The notes beneath the pieces are model-generated. The model ran no database searches and had not been told where the DNA came from. It saw only the letters and a program-made list of their open reading frames with translations. From the NCBI GenBank assembly GCA_963708245.1, contig OY970201.1, forward strand, positions 2,542,001 to 2,606,000: a stretch of 64,000 nucleotides of DNA. The letters run 5' to 3'. The translations under genes were made by a program, and so were the position numbers. Origin of the DNA: CAVYXK01 sp963708245. GTDB lineage: Bacteria > Pseudomonadota > Alphaproteobacteria > Acetobacterales > Acetobacteraceae. Below, piece by piece: positions 9,556 to 17,856 of the stretch (position 1 is the first letter of the stretch; the number at the start of each line of letters is the position of its first letter).

Positions 9556-10518
9556 ATGAACGTCAATCTGACCGATCCGATCTTCCATGACGAGAACAAG
9601 GCTCGCGAATGGCTGGAGGCTTCCCGCTGGCCGAACGGTCCGTCATGCCCGCATTGCGGGTCCGTGAGTGTCCTGGTCCTGAGCGGGAAAGCCCACCGCT
9701 CCGGTCTGTTCCACTGCCGCGACTGCCGTGGGCAGTTCACGGTGCGCACGGGGCAGGTCATGGAAAGTAGCCACGTGCCCCTGACCAAGTGGGTTCTGGC
9801 CTATCATCTGATGGCGGCGAGCAAGAAAGGCGTTTCCGCGCACCAACTCCATCGCACGTTGAAGGTCGCCTACAATACGGCTTGGTTCATGGCGCACCGC
9901 ATTCGCGAAGCGATGACGGACAAAAGCTCGTTTCCGCTTGGTGGCGAGGGCAAGGTAGTCGAAGCCGACGAAGCCTATCACGGCAAGCGCGAAACCCCTG
10001 CCGAACTATCTCGTGGCCGTGTCCGCAAGCCGACTAAAAGCGGAAAGTCTGGCGGCGCCGAAAAGCGCCCGATCGTGGCCTTGGTAGAGCGCGGTGGCGA
10101 GGCTAGGACGGTTCATATGAACACGGTGAATTCCAAGAACATGCGCGACTTCATTGTGAGGAACGCCAGCCGTAAGAGCCGTCTTCACACGGACGAAAGC
10201 AACCTCTATCCGGTGCTAGGCACTGAGTTTGCCAAACATGAAACCGTTAATCATAGCGCGAAAGAATACGCTCGCGGCAAAGGCGATGATTTAGTAACTA
10301 CCAACTCAGCGGAAGGGTTCTTCGGCATTTTCAAGCGTGGCATGGTCGGCGTTTACCAGCATTGCAGCGAGCAGCACTTCCAGCGTTATCTGGATGAATT
10401 CACTTTCCGCTACAACACCCGCGTCCGCCTTGGGATCGAAGATGCCGAGCGCGCCGAGCGCGCCCTCAAGAACGGCGAAGGCAAGCGGCTGACATGGCGG
10501 CGGACTGACGAAGCCTAA
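9556..10518 (+). CDS. IS1595-family (ISXO2-like) transposase
   Basis: A full-length 320-residue DDE transposase. The N-terminus has a zinc ribbon (CPHC at 31-34, CRDC at 54-57) for DNA binding. The ISXO2-like catalytic core follows, with D138 in VVEADEAYHG, D213 in HTDESNLYP and E253 in TTNSAEGFFGIFKRG. A sigma-70-like promoter precedes it. I could not delimit terminal inverted repeats by eye. A tiny gene converges on its 3' end with a 4-nt overlap, and two small plus-strand genes follow. Solitary IS1595-like transposases with passenger genes are known in proteobacteria, so this may be a composite unit rather than a simple IS. Confidence 0.85.
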   Translation: MNVNLTDPIFHDENKAREWLEASRWPNGPSCPHCGSVSVLVLSGKAHRSGLFHCRDCRGQFTVRTGQVMESSHVPLTKWVLAYHLMAASKKGVSAHQLHRTLKVAYNTAWFMAHRIREAMTDKSSFPLGGEGKVVEADEAYHGKRETPAELSRGRVRKPTKSGKSGGAEKRPIVALVERGGEARTVHMNTVNSKNMRDFIVRNASRKSRLHTDESNLYPVLGTEFAKHETVNHSAKEYARGKGDDLVTTNSAEGFFGIFKRGMVGVYQHCSEQHFQRYLDEFTFRYNTRVRLGIEDAERAERALKNGEGKRLTWRRTDEA

Positions 10519-10694
10519 GACCCCGAGGCAGGTTGCCCGCGCTTTCTTGGCTTGGAAGCGACGGAACGGGCTGGCGTAGCCTCCGACTTCGGCTTCTTCG
10601 GCCATTCGCGCGGCTGGGGCGGCTTTGCCATGACGCGCCGCGCCAACTCGCGGGCGCGCCGGTCGATTTCCTCTTTGGTCAGCTCTTCTTCCAT
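10515..10694 (-). CDS. Small charged protein convergent with the IS1595 transposase (59 aa)
   Basis: The minus strand reads MEEELTKEEIDRRARELARR followed by a Pro/Lys-rich basic half and the stop at 10515. The 59 residues divide into an acidic amphipathic helix and a basic tail (KKPKSE, KPRKRG). The stop overlaps the last four bases of the transposase gene. The sequence has clear coding character and the arrangement recalls similar companions beside IS1595-like genes, so I take it as real. Function is unknown; nucleic-acid or transposase binding would fit the charge pattern but is speculation. Confidence 0.6.
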   Translation of the reverse strand: MEEELTKEEIDRRARELARRVMAKPPQPREWPKKPKSEATPARSVASKPRKRGQPASGS

Positions 10695-10715
10695 GTCGGC
10701 AGCCTAGCACGAAAA

Positions 10716-10741
10716 GGGCGGGAGCCCGAAAACTCCCGCCC
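10716..10741. repeat. GC-rich hairpin between divergent small genes
   Basis: GGGCGGGAG (10716-10724) and CTCCCGCCC (10733-10741) form a perfect 9-bp stem with the loop cccgaaaa. No T-run follows on the plus strand, but AAAA precedes the left arm, so on the minus strand the hairpin is followed by TTTT. That is terminator-like for leftward transcription, although it lies upstream of the leftward gene at 10515-10694. An attenuator or element-end structure is possible. Confidence 0.4.
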
Positions 10742-10790
10742 CTCATTCCGCTACCCTGGGGTTGCGACACCAACCAAGGAGCGAAAAGTC

Positions 10791-11054
10791 ATGCCCCATC
10801 AGGACTCCCCTTATTTTGCTGATCCCGCCGCCGTGGGGAACGTCGGATTGCTTTTGTGCGCCCATCTGATGGCGCACTTACTGCGCAAGAAGCTGCTGAC
10901 AATTCAAGATGTTGGGGCGATATTCCAAGAAACCCGTATGCGATATACGACACTCCCTCAGGCACAAGTTCCGGGAGACGACTGGGAGAAACAGACGACC
11001 GCAATACTCTCTCTGATCCACAATGATGTGCTTCAGTTTGGCGTGCGTCCTTGA
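10791..11054 (+). CDS. Hypothetical small protein, 87 aa
   Basis: The ATG at 10791 is preceded by AAGGAG about 10 bases upstream, which fixes the start. The product begins MPHQDSPYFADPAAVGN and is probably helical and cytosolic; no domain is recognised. The stop overlaps the start of the next gene (11051), so the two form a translationally coupled pair. They follow the IS1595-like transposase and may be its passengers. Confidence 0.6.
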   Translation: MPHQDSPYFADPAAVGNVGLLLCAHLMAHLLRKKLLTIQDVGAIFQETRMRYTTLPQAQVPGDDWEKQTTAILSLIHNDVLQFGVRP

Positions 11055-11484
11055 TCCCCATGAATGATGACCTGCTAGATGCTTCGGCCGCTGCGCACTG
11101 GGCACGCGCCCATATCCCAGTCGTTCAAGACCGCCTCATCAAGTGGCATCACGCTCGCCCATATCGTCTCGTTGCTGAGGACGATCCGAAGACCGGAGAG
11201 AAGCTGCTGGTGGCGTACCAGGAAATGGACTTTGAGCATGTCATCGTCGCAGATGTAGGAGCAATTATCAACAGCGCTCGCAGTAGCTTGGACCTTCTCG
11301 CATCCGCCCTTGCCTGCCGCAATGGCGTAAAGCCTAGTCCGAAAACTCACTTCCCTATCCGCAAACTCGAAAGGGACTTTCTCGCGTTGATTGAGAACAT
11401 CGAAAAAGAACAATGGCTCACTCAAGCCCAGATCGCCAAAATCAAAAATCTCAGGCCGTATAAGGGAGGGGACGAGTTGCTTTG

Positions 11485-12898
11485 GGTCGTGTCGCAGAGT
11501 TGGTGGAAATTTGCGTAGCGTCGTCTCCGGCGGGCTCAGCTTATCGCGTTATGCAGCGAGATCAATGCATTGAGGAGCAGGCGCCTCGGCGAGTGTCTGC
11601 CATCCGTCCACCTTGCGCATGGTGATTTGGCCGGAGGCCAACAGCGCCCAGAACAGCATGGCCGCGGTTTCCGCTGATGGAAGGACGGTCTGCGTCTTGA
11701 TGCGGCGCTTGAACTCCTCGTGCAGCCGCTCGATCGCATTGGTGGTACGCGCCGATCGCCACTGGCTTTCGGGCAACCGGGTGAAGGTGAACAGCCGGTC
11801 TCCGGCTTCCTCCAGGCTGTCCGCCGCGGCGCGGCATTTCAGTCGCCACTTGCGGATGAACGACTTGCGGCGCGCTTCGATCTCCTTCGCTGTCTTGGCG
11901 TAGATCATGCCGTTGTAGTCGCTCGAGATCTCTTCATGCAGCCGCTCAGGAGCGTGCGCCAGAAGGTTGCGATGCTTGTGCACCGTGCAGCGCTGCACCA
12001 AAGCCTCCGGCCACACTAGACCGAGTGCCTTCTCCAGCCCCGACGCGCCATCAATGATGACGAAGCCGGGGGTCTTCAGACCGCGTGAGATCAGATCATC
12101 GAGCAGGCTGCGCCAGGCCGCCTCGCTCTCGCCACCCATGTTGCGCACCGCCAGCAGCACCTTCTGGCCATCACGGCGAATACCCAGCACCACCAGCAGC
12201 GAGATCGACGTCGCCTTGCGGTCGAGCCGCACCCGTACCACCGTGCCATCGAGGATCAGCCGCACGGCGTCCTCTTCCGCCAGCGAGCGGCGGCACCACG
12301 CCTCCCAGGCGGCCTGCACTTTCCGCCAGACCCGGCTCACAGTATCTTTCGAAACTGCACCTTTGAACAGCGCTGCTAACGCTCGCCGCACCCGGCGCGT
12401 GTTGCTGCCGGACAAGTAGGCGCCGGCAATCAGCGCCTCGACCTGCCGTGTCATTCGCGCATAGCGTGGCAACACCTTGCTGTGCCATTCCTGGCTCGTG
12501 CCATCGTCGCAGGTCAGCCGCGCTCGCGGCACGCTGATCGTCACCGGCCCGAATGAGCCGAGCAGTTGGCGTTTCCGCCGACCGTGGCGATACCCGACTC
12601 TCGCCCCCGCCGGCTCGGCGTCCACTGTCTGCCTCGGCCGCTGGTAGCGTGCACGGCCCAGCGCGTCGTTCAGCTCCTCATCCACCAGCACCTCGATGAA
12701 GCCGCGAATGCGCTCCCGGATGCCCAGCTCGATCGGATCGAACCACGCCTCGCCGAGGAAGGTCCGCAACTCGGTGGCGGCGTTTCTGCTATCCTTGTCC
12801 ATGGTGTGGTCTCCTTCGGCGTCTCACCGCCGAGTCGGCTTGTTGTCTCAGCCGGAGACTACACCACCTTGAATTTCAACCACTTCTGCGACGGCACC
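11485..12898 (-). mobile_element. Complete IS256-family insertion sequence, 1414 bp
   Basis: The ends are imperfect inverted repeats of about 27 bp. The left end starts GGTCGTGTCGCAGA and the right end, read inward, starts GGTGCCGTCGCAGA; both continue with TGGT and GAAATT. The element is flanked by direct repeats gttgctttg at 11476-11484 and 12899-12907, the 8-9 bp duplication typical of this family. It contains one transposase gene on the minus strand. The intact ends, intact transposase and perfect target repeats suggest a recent insertion. Confidence 0.93.
11549..12802 (-). CDS. IS256-family (Mutator-type) transposase
   Basis: A 417-residue DDE transposase of normal family length. Catalytic residues by motif: D185 in RLILDGTVVRV, D251 in VIIDGASGLEKAL and E358 in TTNAIERLHEEFKRR. 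The family motif RCTVHKHRN (271-279) lies between the second Asp and the Glu. The N-terminal third contains the usual helix-rich DNA-binding region. The gene fills the element, leaving about 95 bp to the right end, where its promoter must lie, and about 64 bp to the left end. Confidence 0.93.
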   Translation of the reverse strand: MDKDSRNAATELRTFLGEAWFDPIELGIRERIRGFIEVLVDEELNDALGRARYQRPRQTVDAEPAGARVGYRHGRRKRQLLGSFGPVTISVPRARLTCDDGTSQEWHSKVLPRYARMTRQVEALIAGAYLSGSNTRRVRRALAALFKGAVSKDTVSRVWRKVQAAWEAWCRRSLAEEDAVRLILDGTVVRVRLDRKATSISLLVVLGIRRDGQKVLLAVRNMGGESEAAWRSLLDDLISRGLKTPGFVIIDGASGLEKALGLVWPEALVQRCTVHKHRNLLAHAPERLHEEISSDYNGMIYAKTAKEIEARRKSFIRKWRLKCRAAADSLEEAGDRLFTFTRLPESQWRSARTTNAIERLHEEFKRRIKTQTVLPSAETAAMLFWALLASGQITMRKVDGWQTLAEAPAPQCIDLAA

Positions 12899-13303
12899 GT
12901 TGCTTTGGCCCCTTCATCAACTCGACATCATGCGCAAGCACGAGAGGCTTGTTCGGGCCAAGCCGATCATCGCTGAATTCCAGTATCTCGCTGTGGTGCC
13001 GCACGGGATTCGTGTCGATACACGCCTCGACGACAAAACCATTCTCGCGCGCTACCCCAGAGGTAGCCAACTGCCGATTACACATGGCAATTACTGCATT
13101 ACCGCGGAGATAGTCTTCTTCGAACCCGACATAGGGCTGTTGGACGAGCCAGCCATTCCGTTCATGCGACGGGCTAACGCACGCGTCGCCGAGGTTATTG
13201 CCTTGTTCGACACCCTCTAATTTATCCTTGGCCGGCCTGTCACGCGGTATCAGGTTACTCATGTTTCCCTGCTTTGTCAACTAAGCAATTGGGAAAACTG
13301 TCC

Positions 13304-13339
13304 TTGACATCGCCCGCGTTTTGTGTTCTTGTTATGTTC
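13304..13339 (+). promoter_or_regulatory. Candidate LexA-controlled promoter (GTTC-N7-GTTC)
   Basis: TTGACA at 13304-13309 is followed by GTTCTTGTTATGTTC at 13325-13339, which matches the alphaproteobacterial SOS box GTTC-N7-GTTC exactly and overlaps where a -10 element would fall. If this is the promoter, the mRNA would start at or near the coding start and be almost leaderless. The downstream gene would then be DNA-damage inducible. A chance match inside coding DNA is possible because an open frame runs through it from 13274. Confidence 0.5.
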
Positions 13340-14017
13340 GTGTTCGACGCAGCCACCGCACCGGCCGAAGCCCTCCAACCCGATCCCGATCGGGCCGTGC
13401 CCCCTCGCATTGGCCAGGTCGTCGGCCTCCTCCGCACCCTTGTCGCCTACGGCAGGAATCTCGCTGACACGCTGCGCCAGCACAGCGCCGCCCCGCATCT
13501 CCTCCCCTGCTTCACCTTCGTCGCCACTACCTTCGCCACCACCGATCTCGCCCTGATCCTCGCCCGCATCAGCCGCGGCCTGCTCCGCGCCGCCGCGCTC
13601 GAAGACAGGCTCCGCCAGCGCGCCGCCCGCGGCCAGGACCTGCAGCAGCCTGCGCGCAGCCGCCCGGCGTCCGCACGCAACCCGCGCGCCGCCAAACCGG
13701 CCACAAGGCAGCACGATCCAGCCCGCGATCCCTCCCTCGCCAGCCCGCCCACGCTCGAGCAAATCGCCGCCGAGGACCGCCGCCGCCCGATCGGCGCCGT
13801 CCTCGTCGATATCTGCCTCGATCTCGGCATCGCCCCTGGGCAGATGGATCGTGCGACGTGGGACGAACTGTCCCGCGCTGTCATCGATTACGGCGGCAAT
13901 CTCGTCACTCTCATCTTCAGCCGCGAGCGCAACCAGCTCCCCGGCGATCCCGCCGCCAGCGTCGACTTCGGTCCCATTCCCATAACCGGCCCGCCCATCT
14001 TTCCCCCTGGCCCATAG
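13334..14017 (+). CDS. Hypothetical protein, possibly SOS-regulated
   Basis: The product is 227 residues from the ATG at 13334; the GTG at 13340 or the ATG at 13274 are alternatives. No domain is recognised. The N-terminal half is helical and rich in Ala/Leu/Arg (LLRTLVAYGRNLADTLRQH), the middle is a Pro/Ala/Arg-rich linker, and the C-terminal half contains a second helical block ending in a proline-rich tail. I prefer a start near 13334 because the upstream codons overlap a promoter-like TTGACA and a LexA-type box. Codon use matches the core genome, so this gene marks the right edge of the accessory island. Confidence 0.55.
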   Translation: MFVFDAATAPAEALQPDPDRAVPPRIGQVVGLLRTLVAYGRNLADTLRQHSAAPHLLPCFTFVATTFATTDLALILARISRGLLRAAALEDRLRQRAARGQDLQQPARSRPASARNPRAAKPATRQHDPARDPSLASPPTLEQIAAEDRRRPIGAVLVDICLDLGIAPGQMDRATWDELSRAVIDYGGNLVTLIFSRERNQLPGDPAASVDFGPIPITGPPIFPPGP

Positions 14018-14261
14018 CGCGTGCCGCCTCCCGTTGCGGGAGGATCGAGCCGCGAAGCGGATCGATGGGGGAGGGGCCCGTGCCAGTTGCGGTACCACGG
14101 ACCCACGCAGCACCACGGGACCGGCCCACGCCAGCCCCGCCGTCCTGATTCGGCACTGCTCCAGCCAGTGGCGCGCGCCCCCTGCGGGACGGCGCCCGAG
14201 CCATGACCCCAGGCCTGAGTGACTACCACTCGAGCAGTGGATCAAGGGTGACTGGTGTCAG

Positions 14262-14591
14262 TTGGCTCTACAGGTGATACGCCGCAGTTTGAGCGACACG
14301 GGGCACCAAGTGAGCGACGACGCGGCATGTCAGCGGCTTTACGGCTGTCTTGACGCTCTTGGCATCGCACCCTCGCCGGCGGTCCCGTACCCGGCCCACC
14401 GCACCGTCGAGGAGGGCAAGGCGCTACGCGGCGCCATGACCGGAACGTTCACCAAGAACCTGCTGCTCAAGGACAAGAGGGGCCGGCTGTTCCTGCTGGT
14501 GGCGCACGAAGATCGCCACATCGAAGATCAGGGCCAAGATCCGGTTGTAGCGCCAGCGAAACCCCACGGTGTGGCCGTCCAGCGTGGCTAG
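14262..14591 (+). pseudogene. Remnant of a prolyl-tRNA editing (ProX/YbaK-like) protein
   Basis: The translation contains LYGCLDALGIAP, AHRTVEEGKALRGAM, TKNLLLKDKRGRLFLLVA and HEDRHI. These are the N-terminal signatures of the YbaK/prolyl-tRNA deacylase family, which hydrolyses mischarged tRNA. The family protein is about 160-170 residues. Here the similarity stops after HEDRHIE and the frame ends 18 codons later, so the C-terminal half is missing or scrambled. No ribosome binding site is evident. I treat it as a truncated pseudogene. Confidence 0.65.
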
Positions 14592-14757
14592 ACTACTGCC
14601 GCATAACAGCAACCATCAATCGGAACTGCTCCGCGAAGCCTGCGGTTTGACCTTAATCAATGCACTGCCCTGTCCTGGCGGAAGATGCTGACCACCTATT
14701 ACCAGGCAACGGTGAGCGTCCCAATCGGGCTCGCCGCCTCGGAAGGAGGCACGTTCC

Positions 14758-15252
14758 ATGATCCGATTGCGTTTGCTCCACTTTACCCGCACGGCGGCGG
14801 TTACTCTCGCCATTTTCGCGGCATCGTCGATGCCCAATGCGCAGGCTCGGCGCGGTGGCGGGGGCTGGCACAGTGGTGGCGGCGGGGGCTGGAACGGGGG
14901 CGGGGGCTGGCGCGGCGGCGGCTGGGGATGGCGCGGCGGCGGCTGGGGATGGCGCGGCGGTTGGGGATGGGGCGGTTGGGGATGGCCCTGGGGATGGGGT
15001 GGCTGGGGATGGCCCGGCGGCTGGGGATGGGGCGGTTGGGGATGGGGCGTCGCTCCACCACCGGCCTACTACCCGCCACCACCCGGACCGGGCTTCTTCG
15101 TCAGCCCACCCGTAGGCGGCAGCCCCGGCTATGGCGTAGGCGGCAGCCCCAGCTATGGCGTAGGCCTCAGTCCCAGCTATGGCGCTCCGACCGGCCTTGA
15201 TCCCAACAACTGCGGCACCCCCTACGAGCCCAGGCCCTGTCCGCGGCACTGA
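14758..15252 (+). CDS. Exported Gly/Trp-rich repeat protein
   Basis: A 164-residue protein with a Sec-type signal peptide (MIRLRLLHFTRTAAVTLAIF, cleavage likely after NAQA near residue 29). A low-complexity region of short GGWGW / GGGWGWR units follows (about residues 32-97), then a Pro/Tyr/Ser-rich region with SPGYGVGG-like repeats and a C-terminal pair of cysteines (NNCGTPYEPRPCPRH). GGAGG about 10 bases before the ATG supports the start. The DNA is itself repetitive (ggctggggatggcg units), so length may vary by slippage. Function is unknown; an envelope or surface role is inferred from export. Confidence 0.7.
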   Translation: MIRLRLLHFTRTAAVTLAIFAASSMPNAQARRGGGGWHSGGGGGWNGGGGWRGGGWGWRGGGWGWRGGWGWGGWGWPWGWGGWGWPGGWGWGGWGWGVAPPPAYYPPPPGPGFFVSPPVGGSPGYGVGGSPSYGVGLSPSYGAPTGLDPNNCGTPYEPRPCPRH

Positions 15253-15389
15253 GGCGCAGTAGAATTAGCGGCTCACCGCGCCGAGCCTCCAAGACACCGC
15301 CCGCCTGGGGGCAGACCCCCGCCGCTGCCCGCTTCAACTGGGGGTCACTGCCGTAACCCACCGGTTGCGCGCGGTGCTTGGTGCGCCTG

Positions 15390-16184
15390 TCATGCTGACT
15401 GGGGGTACGTCGCCGCCGCCGACTGCGGACACGCTGTGGACAGTTTCCCTGGCGACCCGTAGATGCGGGCATAGGCCGCCGCGTCGAACCGGTCGGCAAC
15501 AAGATCGAGGATCACGCGGCCATGCGAAAGGCCGACGATCCGGTCGGCATAGTCGCGCGCGAACGACACCTGGTGGAGACTGCACACCACCGCCATCCCG
15601 TCGGCCTGGGCGATGCCACGCAACAGCTCCATGATCCCGGCGCTTGATCCGGGGTCGAGGCTCGACACCGGCTCATCGGCTACGATCAACCGCGGCTGCT
15701 GGGCCAGCGCCCGCGCGATCGCGACGCGTTGCTGCTGCCCACCCGAAAGCGTATCGGCGCGCTGCCCGGCGTGGGCGGACAGCCCCACCCGGTCCAGGCA
15801 GTCGAGTGCCAGTCTGTGGTCGGCACGCTCGAAGCAGCGCAGCCAGCCGCGCCAGGCCGCCACATACCCAAGCCGGCCGGCGAGCACGTTCTCGAGCCCG
15901 GTTAGCCGGCTCACAAGGTTGAATTGCTGGAACACCACGGCCACCCGGCGCCGGCGGCGGCCCGTCAAGGACGCGATGTCCATGCCATCAACCGTGACGG
16001 ACCCGCTATCGGGCGCGAGCAGCCCGGTGAGGCAGCGGAACAGCGTAGTCTTGCCGGCGCCGCTTGGACCCAGCACGGCGACGAGTTCGTGCTCGGAGGC
16101 GCTGAGACTCACGTCCTCCAGCACGGCGCGCCCGCCAAACTGCTTAACCACGTGCTGCGCGGCGAGGCGCGCGGGTGTGATCAT
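15390..16184 (-). CDS. phnC: Phosphonate-type ABC transporter ATP-binding protein
   Basis: A 264-residue ABC ATPase that would energise uptake through the membrane permease next to it. Motifs: Walker A GPSGAGKT (39-46), Q-loop VFQQFNLV, signature LSGGQQQRVAIARAL, Walker B RLIVADEPVSSLD and the switch histidine in VCSLHQV. It overlaps the permease gene by 4 nt (ATGA). The gene order phnD-phnE-phnC is that of phosphonate/phosphite importers. No C-P lyase gene lies nearby, so the substrate is not proven. The C-terminus has a short repetitive extension (two PQSA units). Confidence 0.85.
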   Translation of the reverse strand: MITPARLAAQHVVKQFGGRAVLEDVSLSASEHELVAVLGPSGAGKTTLFRCLTGLLAPDSGSVTVDGMDIASLTGRRRRRVAVVFQQFNLVSRLTGLENVLAGRLGYVAAWRGWLRCFERADHRLALDCLDRVGLSAHAGQRADTLSGGQQQRVAIARALAQQPRLIVADEPVSSLDPGSSAGIMELLRGIAQADGMAVVCSLHQVSFARDYADRIVGLSHGRVILDLVADRFDAAAYARIYGSPGKLSTACPQSAAATYPQSA

Positions 16185-16984
16185 ACCAAGCGGCGGCGCA
16201 ACCAGCCGGAGAACTGGTCAAGCGCCGTCACGACGATCAGGATGACAAAGATAATGGTGAACAGCCGCGGGAAATCGAGCAGGTCCATGCTGTTCTTCAG
16301 CTCCTGCCCGATGCCACCGGCGCCGACCACGCCCAGCACGGTCGAGGCGCGCACGTTGAACTCCCACCAGAACAGCGCCGTGGACAGCAGCACCGGCAGC
16401 AGATCGGGGACCAGCGCATAGCGGATGGCGGTGATAAGCCCCGCCCCGGTGGTGCGCACCGCTTCCAGTGGACCCAGGTGCGCGTTCTCGATGTGGTCGG
16501 CGAAGTTCTTCGCGGCACTCCCCCAGGTATGCAAGGCGATGCCGAGCGTACCGGCAAACGGCCCCAGCCCGACCGCGGCCACGAACAGCAGGGCGAAGAC
16601 CATCGAATCGATGCCGCGCAGCACGTTGAGCACCATCCGCGCCGGCGCGTAGAGCGCCGGCCACGGGGTGATGTTGCGGCTGGCGAACACCGCCATCGGC
16701 AGCGCCAGCAGTGTCGCGAAGGTGGTGCCCAATGCGGCCATGGCGATGGTTTGGCCGGTGCGGGCGACGAACAGCGGCAGCTCCGCGATGTCGGGCGGCC
16801 AGGCCTCCGCTATCCAGTGCGCAAGCTTCGGCAACCCTACCACGAGACGGCCGGGATCGATCTCGGCCATCCGCCAGCAGACGACATAGAAGGCGACGAT
16901 CGCGGCGGCGACGAGCCACGGCTTGAGCACGATCGCCGGTACGCCGTGCCGCGTGCCGGCCGATGGCCCGGCGCCGTGGCTCAT
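16181..16984 (-). CDS. phnE: Phosphonate-type ABC transporter permease
   Basis: A 267-residue inner-membrane protein with about six hydrophobic segments and the EAA-loop region typical of binding-protein-dependent permeases (EAVRTTGAGLITAIRYALVP), where the ATPase docks. It overlaps its neighbours by 4 nt on each side, so phnD, phnE and phnC are translationally coupled. Family assignment rests on context and on the segments ALLFVAAVGLGPFAGTLGIA and GVVGAGGIGQEL. Confidence 0.85.
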   Translation of the reverse strand: MSHGAGPSAGTRHGVPAIVLKPWLVAAAIVAFYVVCWRMAEIDPGRLVVGLPKLAHWIAEAWPPDIAELPLFVARTGQTIAMAALGTTFATLLALPMAVFASRNITPWPALYAPARMVLNVLRGIDSMVFALLFVAAVGLGPFAGTLGIALHTWGSAAKNFADHIENAHLGPLEAVRTTGAGLITAIRYALVPDLLPVLLSTALFWWEFNVRASTVLGVVGAGGIGQELKNSMDLLDFPRLFTIIFVILIVVTALDQFSGWLRRRLV

Positions 16985-17856
16985 GCGCGGGGCTTGATCT
17001 TCCCGACGGCGAGACCCGCCTTCTCGATCGATATGTAGGTCGCGTGTGTCGCCGGGACGAAGCCGGTGTAGTGGTGGGGCAGCAGCGCGGTCGCCTGGTC
17101 GGGCGTGATCGCGGTCAGGATGGCCTGCACGTGGGCTTTCATGTCGGCTGATGCGTTCGCCGGTACCGCGATGGCGTCATTGGGCAGCGGTTCCGATGTC
17201 CAGATGATCTTGGCCGCGTCGCGCTTGATCATCCCGGCCTCGATCATGGCGTTGCGATTGCGGTCGAAGTCGGTGGCCATATCCACCTGCCCGCTCGCCA
17301 CTGCGATTTCGTTAGCGGCGTGCGTGGCGCCCTCGTGGTACTGCCAGAAGGTCGCCGGATTGATCTTCCAGATCTCGCGTGCGTAGTAGGTGGGGATCAG
17401 CCAGCCGGAGGTGGACCCGACATCCGCGAACGACATCGAGCGGCCCTTCGTGTCGTCCGGAAAGGTCTTCACCGGCAAGTCCGGCCGGGCGATGATGATC
17501 GCGTAATAGATCGGCTTCCCGTCATACTTGGCGGTAGCGACGGCCTGGCAGCCGCTGGCGTTGTTGGCGATGATGTAACCCCAGGGTCCCATCCACGCGA
17601 CGTCGAGCTGGCCCGAGCCCATCGCCACTGCCATGCCGGCCCAGTCGGTGGTCGCCTTCAGCTCGAAATCGACGCCGAGCTGCTTGGCGAGATAGGCAAA
17701 GACGGGGGTGTAGGCCTTCACCGTGTCGCGCGGATTGGGCAGCAGCGGACCCACGCCGAACCGCAAGGTCGTCCCCTGCGCGCGCAACGGCCGGACGCGA
17801 TAACCCGCGGCGGCACCGGCGGCCAATGCCAGCAGACCGCGTCTGTCGGTGTTCAT
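16981..17856 (-). CDS. phnD: Phosphonate-type periplasmic binding protein
   Basis: A 291-residue solute-binding protein. Its N-terminus MNTDRRGLLALAAGAAAG is a Tat-like signal. The mature part contains LRFGVGPLLPNP, a type-2 periplasmic fold with DVAWMGPWGYIIAN and the ligand-loop signature FADVGSTSGWLIP. The start at 17856 is preferred over 17871 because it places the twin arginine near the N-terminus. It is the first gene of the phnDEC operon and overlaps phnE by 4 nt. Possible ligands are phosphonate, phosphite or a related oxyanion. Confidence 0.85.
   Translation of the reverse strand: MNTDRRGLLALAAGAAAGYRVRPLRAQGTTLRFGVGPLLPNPRDTVKAYTPVFAYLAKQLGVDFELKATTDWAGMAVAMGSGQLDVAWMGPWGYIIANNASGCQAVATAKYDGKPIYYAIIIARPDLPVKTFPDDTKGRSMSFADVGSTSGWLIPTYYAREIWKINPATFWQYHEGATHAANEIAVASGQVDMATDFDRNRNAMIEAGMIKRDAAKIIWTSEPLPNDAIAVPANASADMKAHVQAILTAITPDQATALLPHHYTGFVPATHATYISIEKAGLAVGKIKPRA

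Larger units (their letters stand above)
11051..13220 (+). pseudogene. Hypothetical gene split by an IS256-family insertion
   Basis: The left part (11051-11484) encodes the first 144 residues, up to GGDELLW. The right part (12908-13220) resumes in frame with PLHQLDIMRKHERLVRAKP. Removing the IS and one copy of the 9-bp target repeat gttgctttg joins GAG-TTG-CTT-TGG to CCC-CTT-CAT and gives an intact 248-residue protein. No domain is recognised; the restored product is soluble and mixed alpha/beta. In its present state the left part would read 11 extra residues into the IS and stop at 11518. It overlaps the preceding small gene by 4 nt, so both were one operon. Confidence 0.85.

Noticed and set aside
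10306..10773. A 155-codon minus-strand frame over the transposase 3' end.
   Set aside because: It runs in another frame over the 59-aa gene and the transposase; the 59-aa frame at 10515-10694 has better coding character.
13274..14245. A 322-codon minus-strand frame (13277-14245) opposite the SOS-box gene.
   Set aside because: Its translation is Gly/Ala/Arg-rich low complexity, as expected for antisense of GC-rich coding DNA; the plus-strand product looks more protein-like. Certainty is moderate.
14018..14261. Inverted-repeat-like sequence around cctcccgttgcgggagg as a terminator.
   Set aside because: A hairpin can form, but no T-run follows and the neighbouring sequence is generally GC-palindromic. 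Too weak to list.
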